Of a stretch of DNA of 5,112 bases, positions 1 to 5,043 are shown piece after piece. This DNA comes from Candidatus Nitrosotenuis sp. (GTDB lineage: Archaea > Thermoproteota > Nitrososphaeria > Nitrososphaerales > Nitrosopumilaceae): the NCBI GenBank assembly GCA_023252015.1, contig JAHEXS010000093.1, forward strand, positions 1-5,112. The letters are read 5' to 3'. Under the pieces are notes generated by a model. That model was not told where the DNA came from and did not search any database. It saw only the letters and a program-made list of their open reading frames with translations. How positions within the stretch are numbered: position 1 is the stretch's first letter; the number at the start of each line of letters is the position of its first letter. The position numbers were made by a program, and so were the translations under genes.

Positions 1-817
1 CGTAATTTTCTATTTTTACTTCCTTCATGAACTCGTCTAGTCTTTTTTCGCCGACAACCCAAGTTTCATTTTCTACTTTGACATAATGATAATTCTCTTC
101 TGGATTTAGGCCGACCATTGCGTCTGTTATCAAAGTAAATGGCATCGTGGTCCACACAATTAGGAATGCATTGTCTAACTCCATCTTTACCTTGTAGTAT
201 AATGACGGGTCTTGCACAATATCATATCCCTGATTTACCTCTGCATGGCTAAGTGATGTCTGACAGCTTGGACAGTATGCTACCACCCTGTATCCTTCTG
301 TGAGAATGCCTGTCTCGTGAGCCTTTTTTAGAAACTGCCACTCCCGCTCAATGAATTCGTCCTTGTAAGTCCAGTATGCTTTTTCTTGATTAAACGACAT
401 GCCAAGCAACTGGTCGACTTTTATCCATTTTTCATGATACTTGTGAACCAGGCGCTTGCATTCGACAACCAGTTTTTCAATTCCAAATGATTTTAGAATC
501 TCTGTTTTTCCGCCAGTAATTCCGAGCTCCTTTTCCGCTTGCAGCTCAACTGGAAGCCCCTGCGTATCCCAGCCTGCGTTGAAGACGACTTTGTGTCCCT
601 TCAGCGTCATGTATCGGTACCAAAAGTCCTTCATCACCCTGCCTCGCAGGTGACCGGCGTGGGGAATGCCGTTCATCGTTGGCGGGCCCTCGATGAAAAC
701 AATTTTTGATTTTTTATCACCCGATTCTGAGATCGTTTTTTGCAGGTCTGTCTTGGAGTAGTATGATCTGATCTCATCCTCAATCTTTTTTGAATCAAAC
801 TCTTTTGCTAAATGCAA
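1..817 (-). CDS. ileS: Isoleucyl-tRNA synthetase, N-terminal 272 residues (3' end outside window)
   Basis: This class I aminoacyl-tRNA synthetase charges tRNA-Ile with isoleucine in the cytoplasm. The visible part covers the start of the Rossmann catalytic domain and the beginning of the CP1 insertion. Residues 43-56 (EGPPTMNGIPHAGH) contain the HIGH signature as HAGH at 53-56. Residues 82-91 (GWDTQGLPVE) are the second conserved block, with Gln where many bacterial enzymes have His. A CPSC pair at 182-185 and the WTTMPFTL stretch from 222 fit the Ile/Val/Leu family. Ile rather than Val specificity rests on overall resemblance. Family members are roughly 1,000 residues, so about three quarters is missing at the window edge. 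The start is TTG at 817: the frame has a stop (TGA) only six bases upstream and no ATG near the N-terminus. A TATA-like box about 28 bp upstream suggests a leaderless mRNA. It is divergent from purD. Codons 42-100 are unusually GC-rich. Confidence 0.93.
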   Translation of the reverse strand, partial: MHLAKEFDSKKIEDEIRSYYSKTDLQKTISESGDKKSKIVFIEGPPTMNGIPHAGHLRGRVMKDFWYRYMTLKGHKVVFNAGWDTQGLPVELQAEKELGITGGKTEILKSFGIEKLVVECKRLVHKYHEKWIKVDQLLGMSFNQEKAYWTYKDEFIEREWQFLKKAHETGILTEGYRVVAYCPSCQTSLSHAEVNQGYDIVQDPSLYYKVKMELDNAFLIVWTTMPFTLITDAMVGLNPEENYHYVKVENETWVVGEKRLDEFMKEVKIENY

Positions 818-840
818 TATTCATTTGGTATTTGATCTGA

Positions 841-849
841 TTTAATAAA
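841..849 (-). promoter_or_regulatory. Probable TATA box of ileS
   Basis: Read on the minus strand this is TTTATTAAA. Its centre lies about 28 bp from the TTG start at 817, close to the 26-27 bp archaeal spacing between TATA box and transcription start. The transcript would therefore begin at or within a few bases of the start codon. No Shine-Dalgarno motif is visible in between, which agrees with a leaderless message. An out-of-frame ATG lies at 824-822. Confidence 0.5.
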
Positions 850-908
850 GCTAGATTGTGATTTGGATTGATTTTTTCACTAATTGCGTCAATCACTCTA
901 AATTTGGA

Positions 909-915
909 TTATATA
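909..915 (+). promoter_or_regulatory. Probable TATA box of purD
   Basis: TTATATA is the best TATA match in the ileS-purD gap. Its centre is about 23 bp before the GTG at 935 and 26 bp before the in-frame TTG at 938, so transcription should start on or next to the start codon. No ribosome binding site separates it from the gene. The box overlaps the end of an ATTTGGATT word (902-910) that recurs in both divergent promoter regions of this window. Confidence 0.55.
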
Positions 916-934
916 CGAGACTTCAAGAGTTTAC

Positions 935-2203
935 GTGTTGGTTGACGTTTTAGTTGTTGGCTCTGGCGGACGCGAACACGCAATTGGATGGAAATTGTCC
1001 AAATCGCCAAAAGTTGGAAGAATCTTTTTTGCACCGGGAAACGGTGGAACAAAAAATAACATTCCAATACAAGTAGATGAAATCGACAAATTGGCAGATT
1101 TTGCTGCAAAAAACAACTGCTTTACAGTCGTTGGCCCCGAAGTTCCGCTTGCCATGGGGATAGTAGACAAATTTAATGAAAGAAATCTCGGTATCTTCGG
1201 TCCGACAAAAAATGCGGCGCAACTTGAATCAAGTAAAATTTGGGCAAAAACGTTAATGAAACGAAATCACATTCCAACTGCGCCTTTTGATGTCTTTGAG
1301 GATCCAACTCTGGCAAAAGAATATGTAAAATCAAAAAGTTATGATGTAGTAATAAAGGCAGACGGACTTGCCGCGGGAAAAGGAGTCATTGTATGTAATG
1401 GCAAGCAAGAGGCGTTTGACGCAATAGATTTGATTTTAGTAAAGCAATCATTTGGAACTGCAGGAAAAAGAATAATCATAGAAGAAAGAATAAACGGAAT
1501 TGAAGCGTCATACATTGCACTTTCTGATGGAAATATTGCAATTCCGATGGCAACAAGCCAGGATCATAAAAGAATATTTGATGATGACAAAGGTCCAAAC
1601 ACTGGTGGAATGGGGGCATATTCACCGACCGGTGTAATTAACGATAAACTGGCTGAAAAAATACAAAAAAATATCATAAATAAAACAATCGAGTCACTAA
1701 AATCCGAAGGGATTGTCTTCAAGGGATTTCTTTATGCTGGAATCATGGTAAAAGACGGAGAACCCTACGTCCTAGAGTATAATGCAAGAATGGGAGACCC
1801 AGAATGTCAGCCAATACTAATTCGCATGGATTCTGATTTGTTTGAATATCTAAAAGCAAGTACTGATGGAGAACTTGCAAAATTGCCTGCGGTTTCTTGG
1901 AAAAAGCAAAGCGCCATCTGTATTGTTTTGGCATCAAAAGGGTATCCTGAATCGTATCCAAAAAATGATGAAATTACGGGACTAAACTTGATTGATGAAA
2001 ATCACGCAGTCATATTTCATGCGGGAACAAAACTAGAAAACGACAAAATTCTCACAAACGGTGGGCGAGTCTTAGGTGTAACTGCACTTGGGGACTCGCT
2101 ACAAAACGCCATAACAAACGCATATTTTGTGGCGGACAAGATCTCTTGGAAAAACAAGTATTGTAGAATGGATATTGGAAAAAAAGGACTACTATACCTT
2201 TGA
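935..2203 (+). CDS. purD: Phosphoribosylamine-glycine ligase (GAR synthetase)
   Basis: PurD joins 5-phosphoribosylamine and glycine, using ATP, to give glycinamide ribonucleotide (GAR), the second step of purine synthesis. At 422 residues it has the usual length of a stand-alone bacterial or archaeal PurD. The N-domain has GSGGREHA at 9-16 and GPEVPL at 67-72. The ATP-grasp region has KADGLAAGKGV at 141-151, SQDHKR at 208-213, GPNTGGMGAYSP at 220-231 and EYNARMGDPECQ at 281-292 (metal and nucleotide binding). The C-domain has GRVLGV at 378-383 and a terminal RxDIG at 411-415. All expected blocks are present, so the enzyme should be active. The start is GTG at 935, placed so the Rossmann strand begins within a few residues; the in-frame TTG at 938 is an alternative. 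The 3' end overlaps the convergent folate gene by 12 bp. Confidence 0.97.
   Translation: MLVDVLVVGSGGREHAIGWKLSKSPKVGRIFFAPGNGGTKNNIPIQVDEIDKLADFAAKNNCFTVVGPEVPLAMGIVDKFNERNLGIFGPTKNAAQLESSKIWAKTLMKRNHIPTAPFDVFEDPTLAKEYVKSKSYDVVIKADGLAAGKGVIVCNGKQEAFDAIDLILVKQSFGTAGKRIIIEERINGIEASYIALSDGNIAIPMATSQDHKRIFDDDKGPNTGGMGAYSPTGVINDKLAEKIQKNIINKTIESLKSEGIVFKGFLYAGIMVKDGEPYVLEYNARMGDPECQPILIRMDSDLFEYLKASTDGELAKLPAVSWKKQSAICIVLASKGYPESYPKNDEITGLNLIDENHAVIFHAGTKLENDKILTNGGRVLGVTALGDSLQNAITNAYFVADKISWKNKYCRMDIGKKGLLYL
2179..2185 (-). terminator. Oligo-T tract after the folate operon (candidate terminator)
   Basis: On the minus strand seven T residues lie seven bases after the stop codon of the cyclo-ligase gene. 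Archaeal RNA polymerase terminates at T-rich tracts in the non-template strand without needing a hairpin. The tract is inside the purD 3' coding region, where the plus strand encodes Gly-Lys-Lys, so its presence may simply reflect codon choice. Confidence 0.35.
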
Positions 2204-2761
2204 TGTTTTTATCACTTCGTCTTCGGTAACAACCCATTGTATTGGTATGTCGCCTTCTGATTTTGGTATGTTTCTAATAACTAGTTTGGAATATTCCAAA
2301 GCTATTGCGGGTGTTTTATGTTTTGACAAAAATCTGTCATAATATCCTCTTCCGTAACCTAATCTTTGGCCCGTTCTCATCATTGCTACTGCCGGAACCA
2401 AGATGATATCAAAATCATCAACTATGGGGCAGTTCTTTCTTGGTTCCATTATGCCAAACTCTCCTTTTTGTAATTCTTCAAAGCTTTTGACTGAACAAAA
2501 GACTAATTCATCGTCGACAATTCTTGGAAGTGTTACGGTTCTTCCCTCACTGATCATCTGTTGTATTATGTCTAGCGTCTTGACCTCACTTCCAATTGAG
2601 TAATAGCAGGCAACTTTTTCCGCATTTCTAAATGCCTCGATTTTTTTGAGATTTTTTTGGATTTGTTTGCTAGCTATTGTCATAAAGTCATGTGACAATC
2701 CATCACGCTTTTCAAGTAAATGATTGCGTAACCTCGGCTTATCTTCTGACAATGTTCTCAC
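2192..2761 (-). CDS. 5-formyltetrahydrofolate cyclo-ligase (methenyltetrahydrofolate synthetase)
   Basis: This enzyme uses ATP to convert 5-formyl-tetrahydrofolate to 5,10-methenyl-tetrahydrofolate, recovering a storage or inhibitory folate for one-carbon metabolism. At 189 residues it has the family's usual length. The N-terminal LRNHLLEKRDGLS (11-23) matches the family's LRxxLxxxRxxLS pattern. EFGIMEP lies at 101-107, and the hallmark GQRLGYGRGYYDRFL lies at 131-145 (nucleotide and folate binding); many homologues have Gly or Lys where this has Arg138. The start is GTG at 2761, with an in-frame TTG at 2752 as an alternative. Either start lies inside the folD 3' end (23-bp overlap from GTG), so the gene is almost certainly co-transcribed and probably translationally coupled with folD. 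The two enzymes meet at methenyl-tetrahydrofolate, which supports both calls. Names used for this family include MTHFS, ygfA and fau. Confidence 0.93.
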   Translation of the reverse strand: MRTLSEDKPRLRNHLLEKRDGLSHDFMTIASKQIQKNLKKIEAFRNAEKVACYYSIGSEVKTLDIIQQMISEGRTVTLPRIVDDELVFCSVKSFEELQKGEFGIMEPRKNCPIVDDFDIILVPAVAMMRTGQRLGYGRGYYDRFLSKHKTPAIALEYSKLVIRNIPKSEGDIPIQWVVTEDEVIKTSKV

Positions 2762-3605
2762 TTAGTGAAGCCGCAGTAACCGTATTTTTTAAAAGCATTG
2801 CTATTGTCATTGGCCCAACACCTCCTGGAACTGGAGACGCAAATGACGCCTTTTGTATTATTTTATCAAAATCACAATCCCCAACTAGTTTTCCGTCATG
2901 ACGTGTAGTTGCAACATCTATCACAACAGAGCCGTCTTGTATCATTTCTGGTGTCAAAGTGAACCTCGTTCTATCTCCGACACCCGTTATTATAATGTCT
3001 GAATCCTGACAAATTTTCTGAAGATTTTTTGTTTTAGAGTGGCAAGTGACAACAGTGGCGTTTCGTTGAAGCAACAGATGATATAGTGGCTTTCCAAGCA
3101 GGTTACTTCTATTAATTATGACTACGTTTTTTCCTTCCAAGTCTATGCTATAATGATCAAGAAGCTCAATTATTCCCGATGGCGTACATGCCTTTAGGAT
3201 TGCCTTTCCCAAGGATAACAGTCCGACATTGTAAGGCGTTAGCCCGTCAACATCTTTGATTGGCGAAATTCTTGAGGTGGTCTCAAACTCGCCTAACTGT
3301 TCTGGAAGTGGGAGTTGGATTAGTATTCCATGAACGGAATTATCCAAATTTAGAGAATCCAGTAGCACATTCATTTCTTTTTGTGAGATGGTGGATGGTA
3401 GCTTGTGATCTTTGGTTAAAATGCCTACTTCGGCACACGCCTTGTGTTTGTTTTTTACATATGTGGCAGATGCTGGATTGTCGCCGATTAGTATGGTTGC
3501 AAGACAAGGCTCAATTCCGCGCGATTTTAGCTCGGCTACTGCATTTCTTACTCTGTCCTTGACTGCAGACGCCACCAAAACTCCGTCAATTTTTGTTCCA
3601 ACCAA
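2739..3605 (-). CDS. folD: Bifunctional methylenetetrahydrofolate dehydrogenase / methenyltetrahydrofolate cyclohydrolase
   Basis: FolD oxidises 5,10-methylene-tetrahydrofolate with NAD(P)+ and hydrolyses the methenyl product to 10-formyl-tetrahydrofolate in the cytoplasm. The 288-residue length is normal. The N-terminal catalytic domain shows YVKNK at 49-53 (catalytic Tyr and Lys), QLPLP at 97-101, KDVDGL at 117-122 and TPSGIIELL at 141-149. The Rossmann domain has GKNVVIINRSNLLGKP at 158-173, and the C-terminal PGGVGPMT lies at 260-267. The usual Gly of the GRSNxVGxP block is Asn165 here. The start must be TTG at 3605, because a stop lies three codons upstream in frame and no ATG is near. 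A TATA-like box about 28 bp upstream again suggests a leaderless message. It is the first gene of a two-gene unit with the cyclo-ligase and is divergent from the winged-helix gene at 3727. Confidence 0.96.
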   Translation of the reverse strand: MVGTKIDGVLVASAVKDRVRNAVAELKSRGIEPCLATILIGDNPASATYVKNKHKACAEVGILTKDHKLPSTISQKEMNVLLDSLNLDNSVHGILIQLPLPEQLGEFETTSRISPIKDVDGLTPYNVGLLSLGKAILKACTPSGIIELLDHYSIDLEGKNVVIINRSNLLGKPLYHLLLQRNATVVTCHSKTKNLQKICQDSDIIITGVGDRTRFTLTPEMIQDGSVVIDVATTRHDGKLVGDCDFDKIIQKASFASPVPGGVGPMTIAMLLKNTVTAASLSENIVRR

Positions 3606-3620
3606 CGTGGCTTATTTGGA

Positions 3621-3643
3621 TTGATTGTATTTAATTTAATCAA
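3621..3643. repeat. Imperfect inverted repeat over the folD TATA box (possible operator)
   Basis: Arms TTGATT (3621-3626) and AATCAA (3638-3643) are exact reverse complements 11 bp apart. Extending inward, 9 of 11 positions per half-site agree by hand comparison. The dyad covers the folD TATA box, where archaeal repressors commonly act. AT-rich DNA forms such dyads easily, so operator function is only a suggestion. Confidence 0.3.
3628..3639 (-). promoter_or_regulatory. Probable TATA box of the folD operon
   Basis: On the minus strand the AT-only run TTAAATTAAATA is centred about 28 bp from the folD TTG. This is near the archaeal TATA-to-start distance, so the mRNA should have little or no leader. 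The box sits inside an imperfect 23-bp dyad (3621-3643) with TTGATT and AATCAA arms, a layout that would let a bound repressor block TBP. Confidence 0.5.
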
Positions 3644-3696
3644 CTGCGAACTTACCAGTGTCTCAAACTGAAAAATGGGCTAGTCATTCCTAGAAG

Positions 3697-3703
3697 TTAT
3701 TTA
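3697..3703 (+). promoter_or_regulatory. Probable TATA box of the winged-helix gene
   Basis: TTATTTA is centred about 27 bp before the GTG start at 3727, matching leaderless archaeal promoter geometry. TAGTC occurs on both sides of the box (3681-3685 and 3702-3706), which may be coincidence. No Shine-Dalgarno motif is seen before the GTG. Confidence 0.45.
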
Positions 3704-3726
3704 GTCCCAAAACGACTTAACAAATT

Positions 3727-4077
3727 GTGACAGTTACCAAGGGCTATAGAGACAAGATCTACATAATAAAAGACATAATTTTACTTCTGGCCCAGTATGG
3801 GGGATTGAATCAAACCACCTTGGTAAGCTACAGTGGTCTGAATCTAAAAAAACACAAATACATAATCGATGAGTTAGAGTCTCATCAAATTATTACAAAG
3901 TCCGTCTTACAAGACGGTAAGCGCTCTATTACGATTTACAAGGCCACTGCAAAGGGAATGGAGTTTTGCCGAAACATTATAGAGCCATACGAAGATCTAT
4001 TCCCAAGAAAAACAAGCACGGATAACAATAAGGCAAGCAGTGATGGCAGTAAACTACGTCTCTTGATCCTCGTCTAG
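3727..4077 (+). CDS. Small winged-helix DNA-binding protein, putative transcriptional regulator
   Basis: This 116-residue protein has the fold pattern of the one-domain winged-helix regulators that are abundant in Thaumarchaeota. Helix 1 is about 7-23 (YRDKIYIIKDIILLLAQ), helix 2 about 28-36, and a basic recognition helix about 39-52 (NLKKHKYIIDELES). The wing lies about 55-72, and a closing ATAKGMEF helix runs from about 73. The last 25 residues are polar, rich in Ser, Lys and Asp, and probably disordered. No ligand domain, metal-binding Cys/His cluster or membrane segment is visible, so the signal is unknown. GTG at 3727 is chosen because it directly precedes the conserved first helix and sits 27 bp from a TATA-like box. 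It is divergent from folD, so regulation of folD or of itself is possible but unproven. Its 3' end overlaps the convergent membrane-protein gene by 24 bp. Confidence 0.8.
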   Translation: MTVTKGYRDKIYIIKDIILLLAQYGGLNQTTLVSYSGLNLKKHKYIIDELESHQIITKSVLQDGKRSITIYKATAKGMEFCRNIIEPYEDLFPRKTSTDNNKASSDGSKLRLLILV

Positions 4078-4442
4078 CTCAAAACCACTCGATATTTTTT
4101 CATCAAGCTTTTCTTTCTTTTTCATATAGCTTGAATATCTTGCATTCCAAGACTTTAGCATTGTGAATTGTCGTATTCCCAAAACTAGCCAAATTGAGGA
4201 TATGATTATGATTGTGGCAAGTAGTATGACAAGAAACGTCCCAAATTCATCATATTCGTCAAGAATGAAAAAAAGTGCTCATGTCTTACCAAGTATACTG
4301 ACAAACCTATTGCTAATGGGGCCAAAATCAGTGCAGAAATGGTGACTCCGAACAATAACTTTCTAGTTTTTTGTATCTGTTCTACAAATGATTCGATTAC
4401 GTCTCTTACACTGTGATTCGAGTATTCCTCAGTGTCTTCCAA
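4054..4442 (-). pseudogene. Two-helix membrane protein of unknown function, frame broken at a T7 homopolymer
   Basis: As written, the frame from TTG 4442 stops after 78 residues (stop at 4208-4206). The other frame, entered at the seven-T run (minus strand, 4274-4268), continues to a stop at 4056-4054. Adding one T restores a coherent 129-residue protein. Its polar, acidic N-terminus is followed by TM1 (about 30-52), a short acidic loop (DEYDE, 62-66), TM2 (about 67-90), and a charged Lys/Glu C-terminal tail with probable helix. Both TM segments look intact, and the C-terminal frame has natural composition, so the break is recent, a sequencing error, or bypassed by slippage. The start is TTG at 4442, with AGGAGG eight bases upstream and a stop just before it in frame. 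It lies 56 bp after the cupredoxin gene and is probably co-transcribed with it. I do not recognise a function; it resembles small conserved thaumarchaeal membrane proteins. Confidence 0.7.
4095..4122 (+). terminator. T-rich tract after the winged-helix gene (candidate terminator)
   Basis: Starting 17 bases after the stop codon there is T6, then T4, T3 and T5 runs separated by a few bases on the plus strand. Clustered T tracts are the usual archaeal termination signal. The tract lies in the coding region of the convergent membrane protein, where it reads as a Lys-rich stretch on the other strand, so codon content is an alternative explanation. Confidence 0.4.
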
Positions 4443-4497
4443 TTACAATTCCTCCTGTTGCAAGAACCTTGGCGTGATCTGCAGTTTTGTGGAGCAA
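4429..4497 (-). CDS. Possible 22-codon small ORF between the cupredoxin and membrane-protein genes
   Basis: Directly after the cupredoxin stop, a TTG at 4497 opens a frame encoding LLHKTADHAKVLATGGIVIGRH, 22 codons, ending at a TGA in 4431-4429. That stop lies 14 bases inside the membrane-protein gene, so ribosomes finishing this frame would end beside the TTG 4442 start. The composition is plausible for protein and fills nearly the whole 56-bp gap. No ribosome binding site or homologue supports it, and short open frames of this size occur by chance. Confidence 0.15.
   Translation of the reverse strand: MLHKTADHAKVLATGGIVIGRH
4451..4456 (-). promoter_or_regulatory. Shine-Dalgarno site that fixes the TTG start at 4442
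   Basis: On the minus strand AGGAGG is a full anti-16S match, eight bases before TTG 4442. It is the only strong ribosome binding site in the window and belongs to the one gene that seems to be internal to a transcript. This fits the archaeal pattern of leaderless first genes and Shine-Dalgarno-led downstream genes. Confidence 0.65.
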
Positions 4498-4498
4498 T

Positions 4499-4984
4499 TT
4501 ATTGGCCTACTATGAGGGTACCGTTCATTTTAGGATGGAGTGAATCGTAATAGCTAAATCTTCCCGACTTGTCTGCTACAAATGTGATTGACTGTGAACC
4601 AAAGTAATCAAGATCTTTTGTATGTACATTGAATTGGTCTATGTTGAAATTATGTTTCTGGTGGTCCTCATTAAGTATGTGTATTGACACAAGTTCGTCA
4701 GTATTAACTTCGATTGTGGGTGTAGTCTGTCCACCTGTCCCTGAAAACCCCTTTCCGCCTTTGGTGGACGTGCTAACAAACGTAGGCCCATTCTGGGAAT
4801 TTACCGCCTTGATGTAATGGTTAACTGGGACTCCAAATACCGGATATTTGGAATTGACCGGAGTAGCTGACATCATTGCCGCATAACCAATTCCAGCTAT
4901 GACAAGTATGATGCCGCCAATCCAGATAAACTTGCGTGAGCTAGATTTCTGATTTACCTTGTTATTTCGCTTTCCCAATAGCAC
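4499..4984 (-). CDS. Membrane-anchored cupredoxin-like protein lacking the copper-ligand Cys
   Basis: The 161-residue product has a basic N-terminus, one membrane segment (about 19-38, FIWIGGIILVIAGIGYAAMM), and a Ser/Thr/Gly-rich linker (about 70-90). A cupredoxin-type beta domain follows to the end, presumably facing outside the cell. The first copper His is H111 in HNFNI. The C-terminal loop reads YYDSLHPKMNG (145-155), with His150 and Met153 in the amicyanin-like spacing, but Asp147 stands where the type 1 copper Cys should be. Family members carry electrons in copper-rich thaumarchaeal respiration; without the Cys a blue-copper role is doubtful. The start is uncertain: GTG 4984 gives 161 residues, while in-frame TTG 4978 (159 residues) sits 26 bp from the TATA-like box. 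The membrane-protein gene at 4442 follows 56 bp downstream. Confidence 0.85.
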   Translation of the reverse strand: MLLGKRNNKVNQKSSSRKFIWIGGIILVIAGIGYAAMMSATPVNSKYPVFGVPVNHYIKAVNSQNGPTFVSTSTKGGKGFSGTGGQTTPTIEVNTDELVSIHILNEDHQKHNFNIDQFNVHTKDLDYFGSQSITFVADKSGRFSYYDSLHPKMNGTLIVGQ

Positions 4985-5000
4985 AGATGTAAATGGCTCC

Positions 5001-5008
5001 TATTTATT
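5001..5008 (-). promoter_or_regulatory. Probable TATA box of the cupredoxin gene, possibly bidirectional
   Basis: Minus-strand AATAAATA is centred about 26 bp before TTG 4978 and 20 bp before GTG 4984. Read on the plus strand it is TATTTATT, centred about 40 bp before ATG 5044, so it could also serve the rightmost gene with a leader of about 13 bases. It overlaps the longer version of that gene's frame. Confidence 0.4.
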
Positions 5009-5043
5009 CGGTGATTAACAATGTTCACTATTATGATGAAATA

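Noticed and set aside
795..824. ATG at 824-822 as the ileS start
   Set aside because: It is out of frame with the synthetase and stops after nine codons. Only an indel would connect it (deleting one base would give MNLHLAKEFD), and TTG 817 already fits the TATA spacing.
950..1222. Minus-strand open frames inside purD
   Set aside because: They lie antisense to a gene with every PurD motif, and their peptides have no recognisable domain or promoter.
3260..3624. Plus-strand open frames antisense to folD
   Set aside because: Peptide composition is erratic (Trp- and Cys-rich), and folD motifs cover the same DNA on the other strand.
3680..3706. CTAG-N6-CTAG and paired TAGTC words before the winged-helix gene as an operator
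   Set aside because: The words are only four to five bases long and expected by chance. They are noted with the TATA box but not called as a separate site.
4163..4345. Plus-strand 60-codon frame opposite the membrane protein
   Set aside because: It lies across the homopolymer and both restored transmembrane segments of the minus-strand gene. Its peptide looks like antisense shadow, with no domain.
4629..4817. Plus-strand frame opposite the cupredoxin
   Set aside because: It is antisense to a clear cupredoxin domain, with no start signal or motif.
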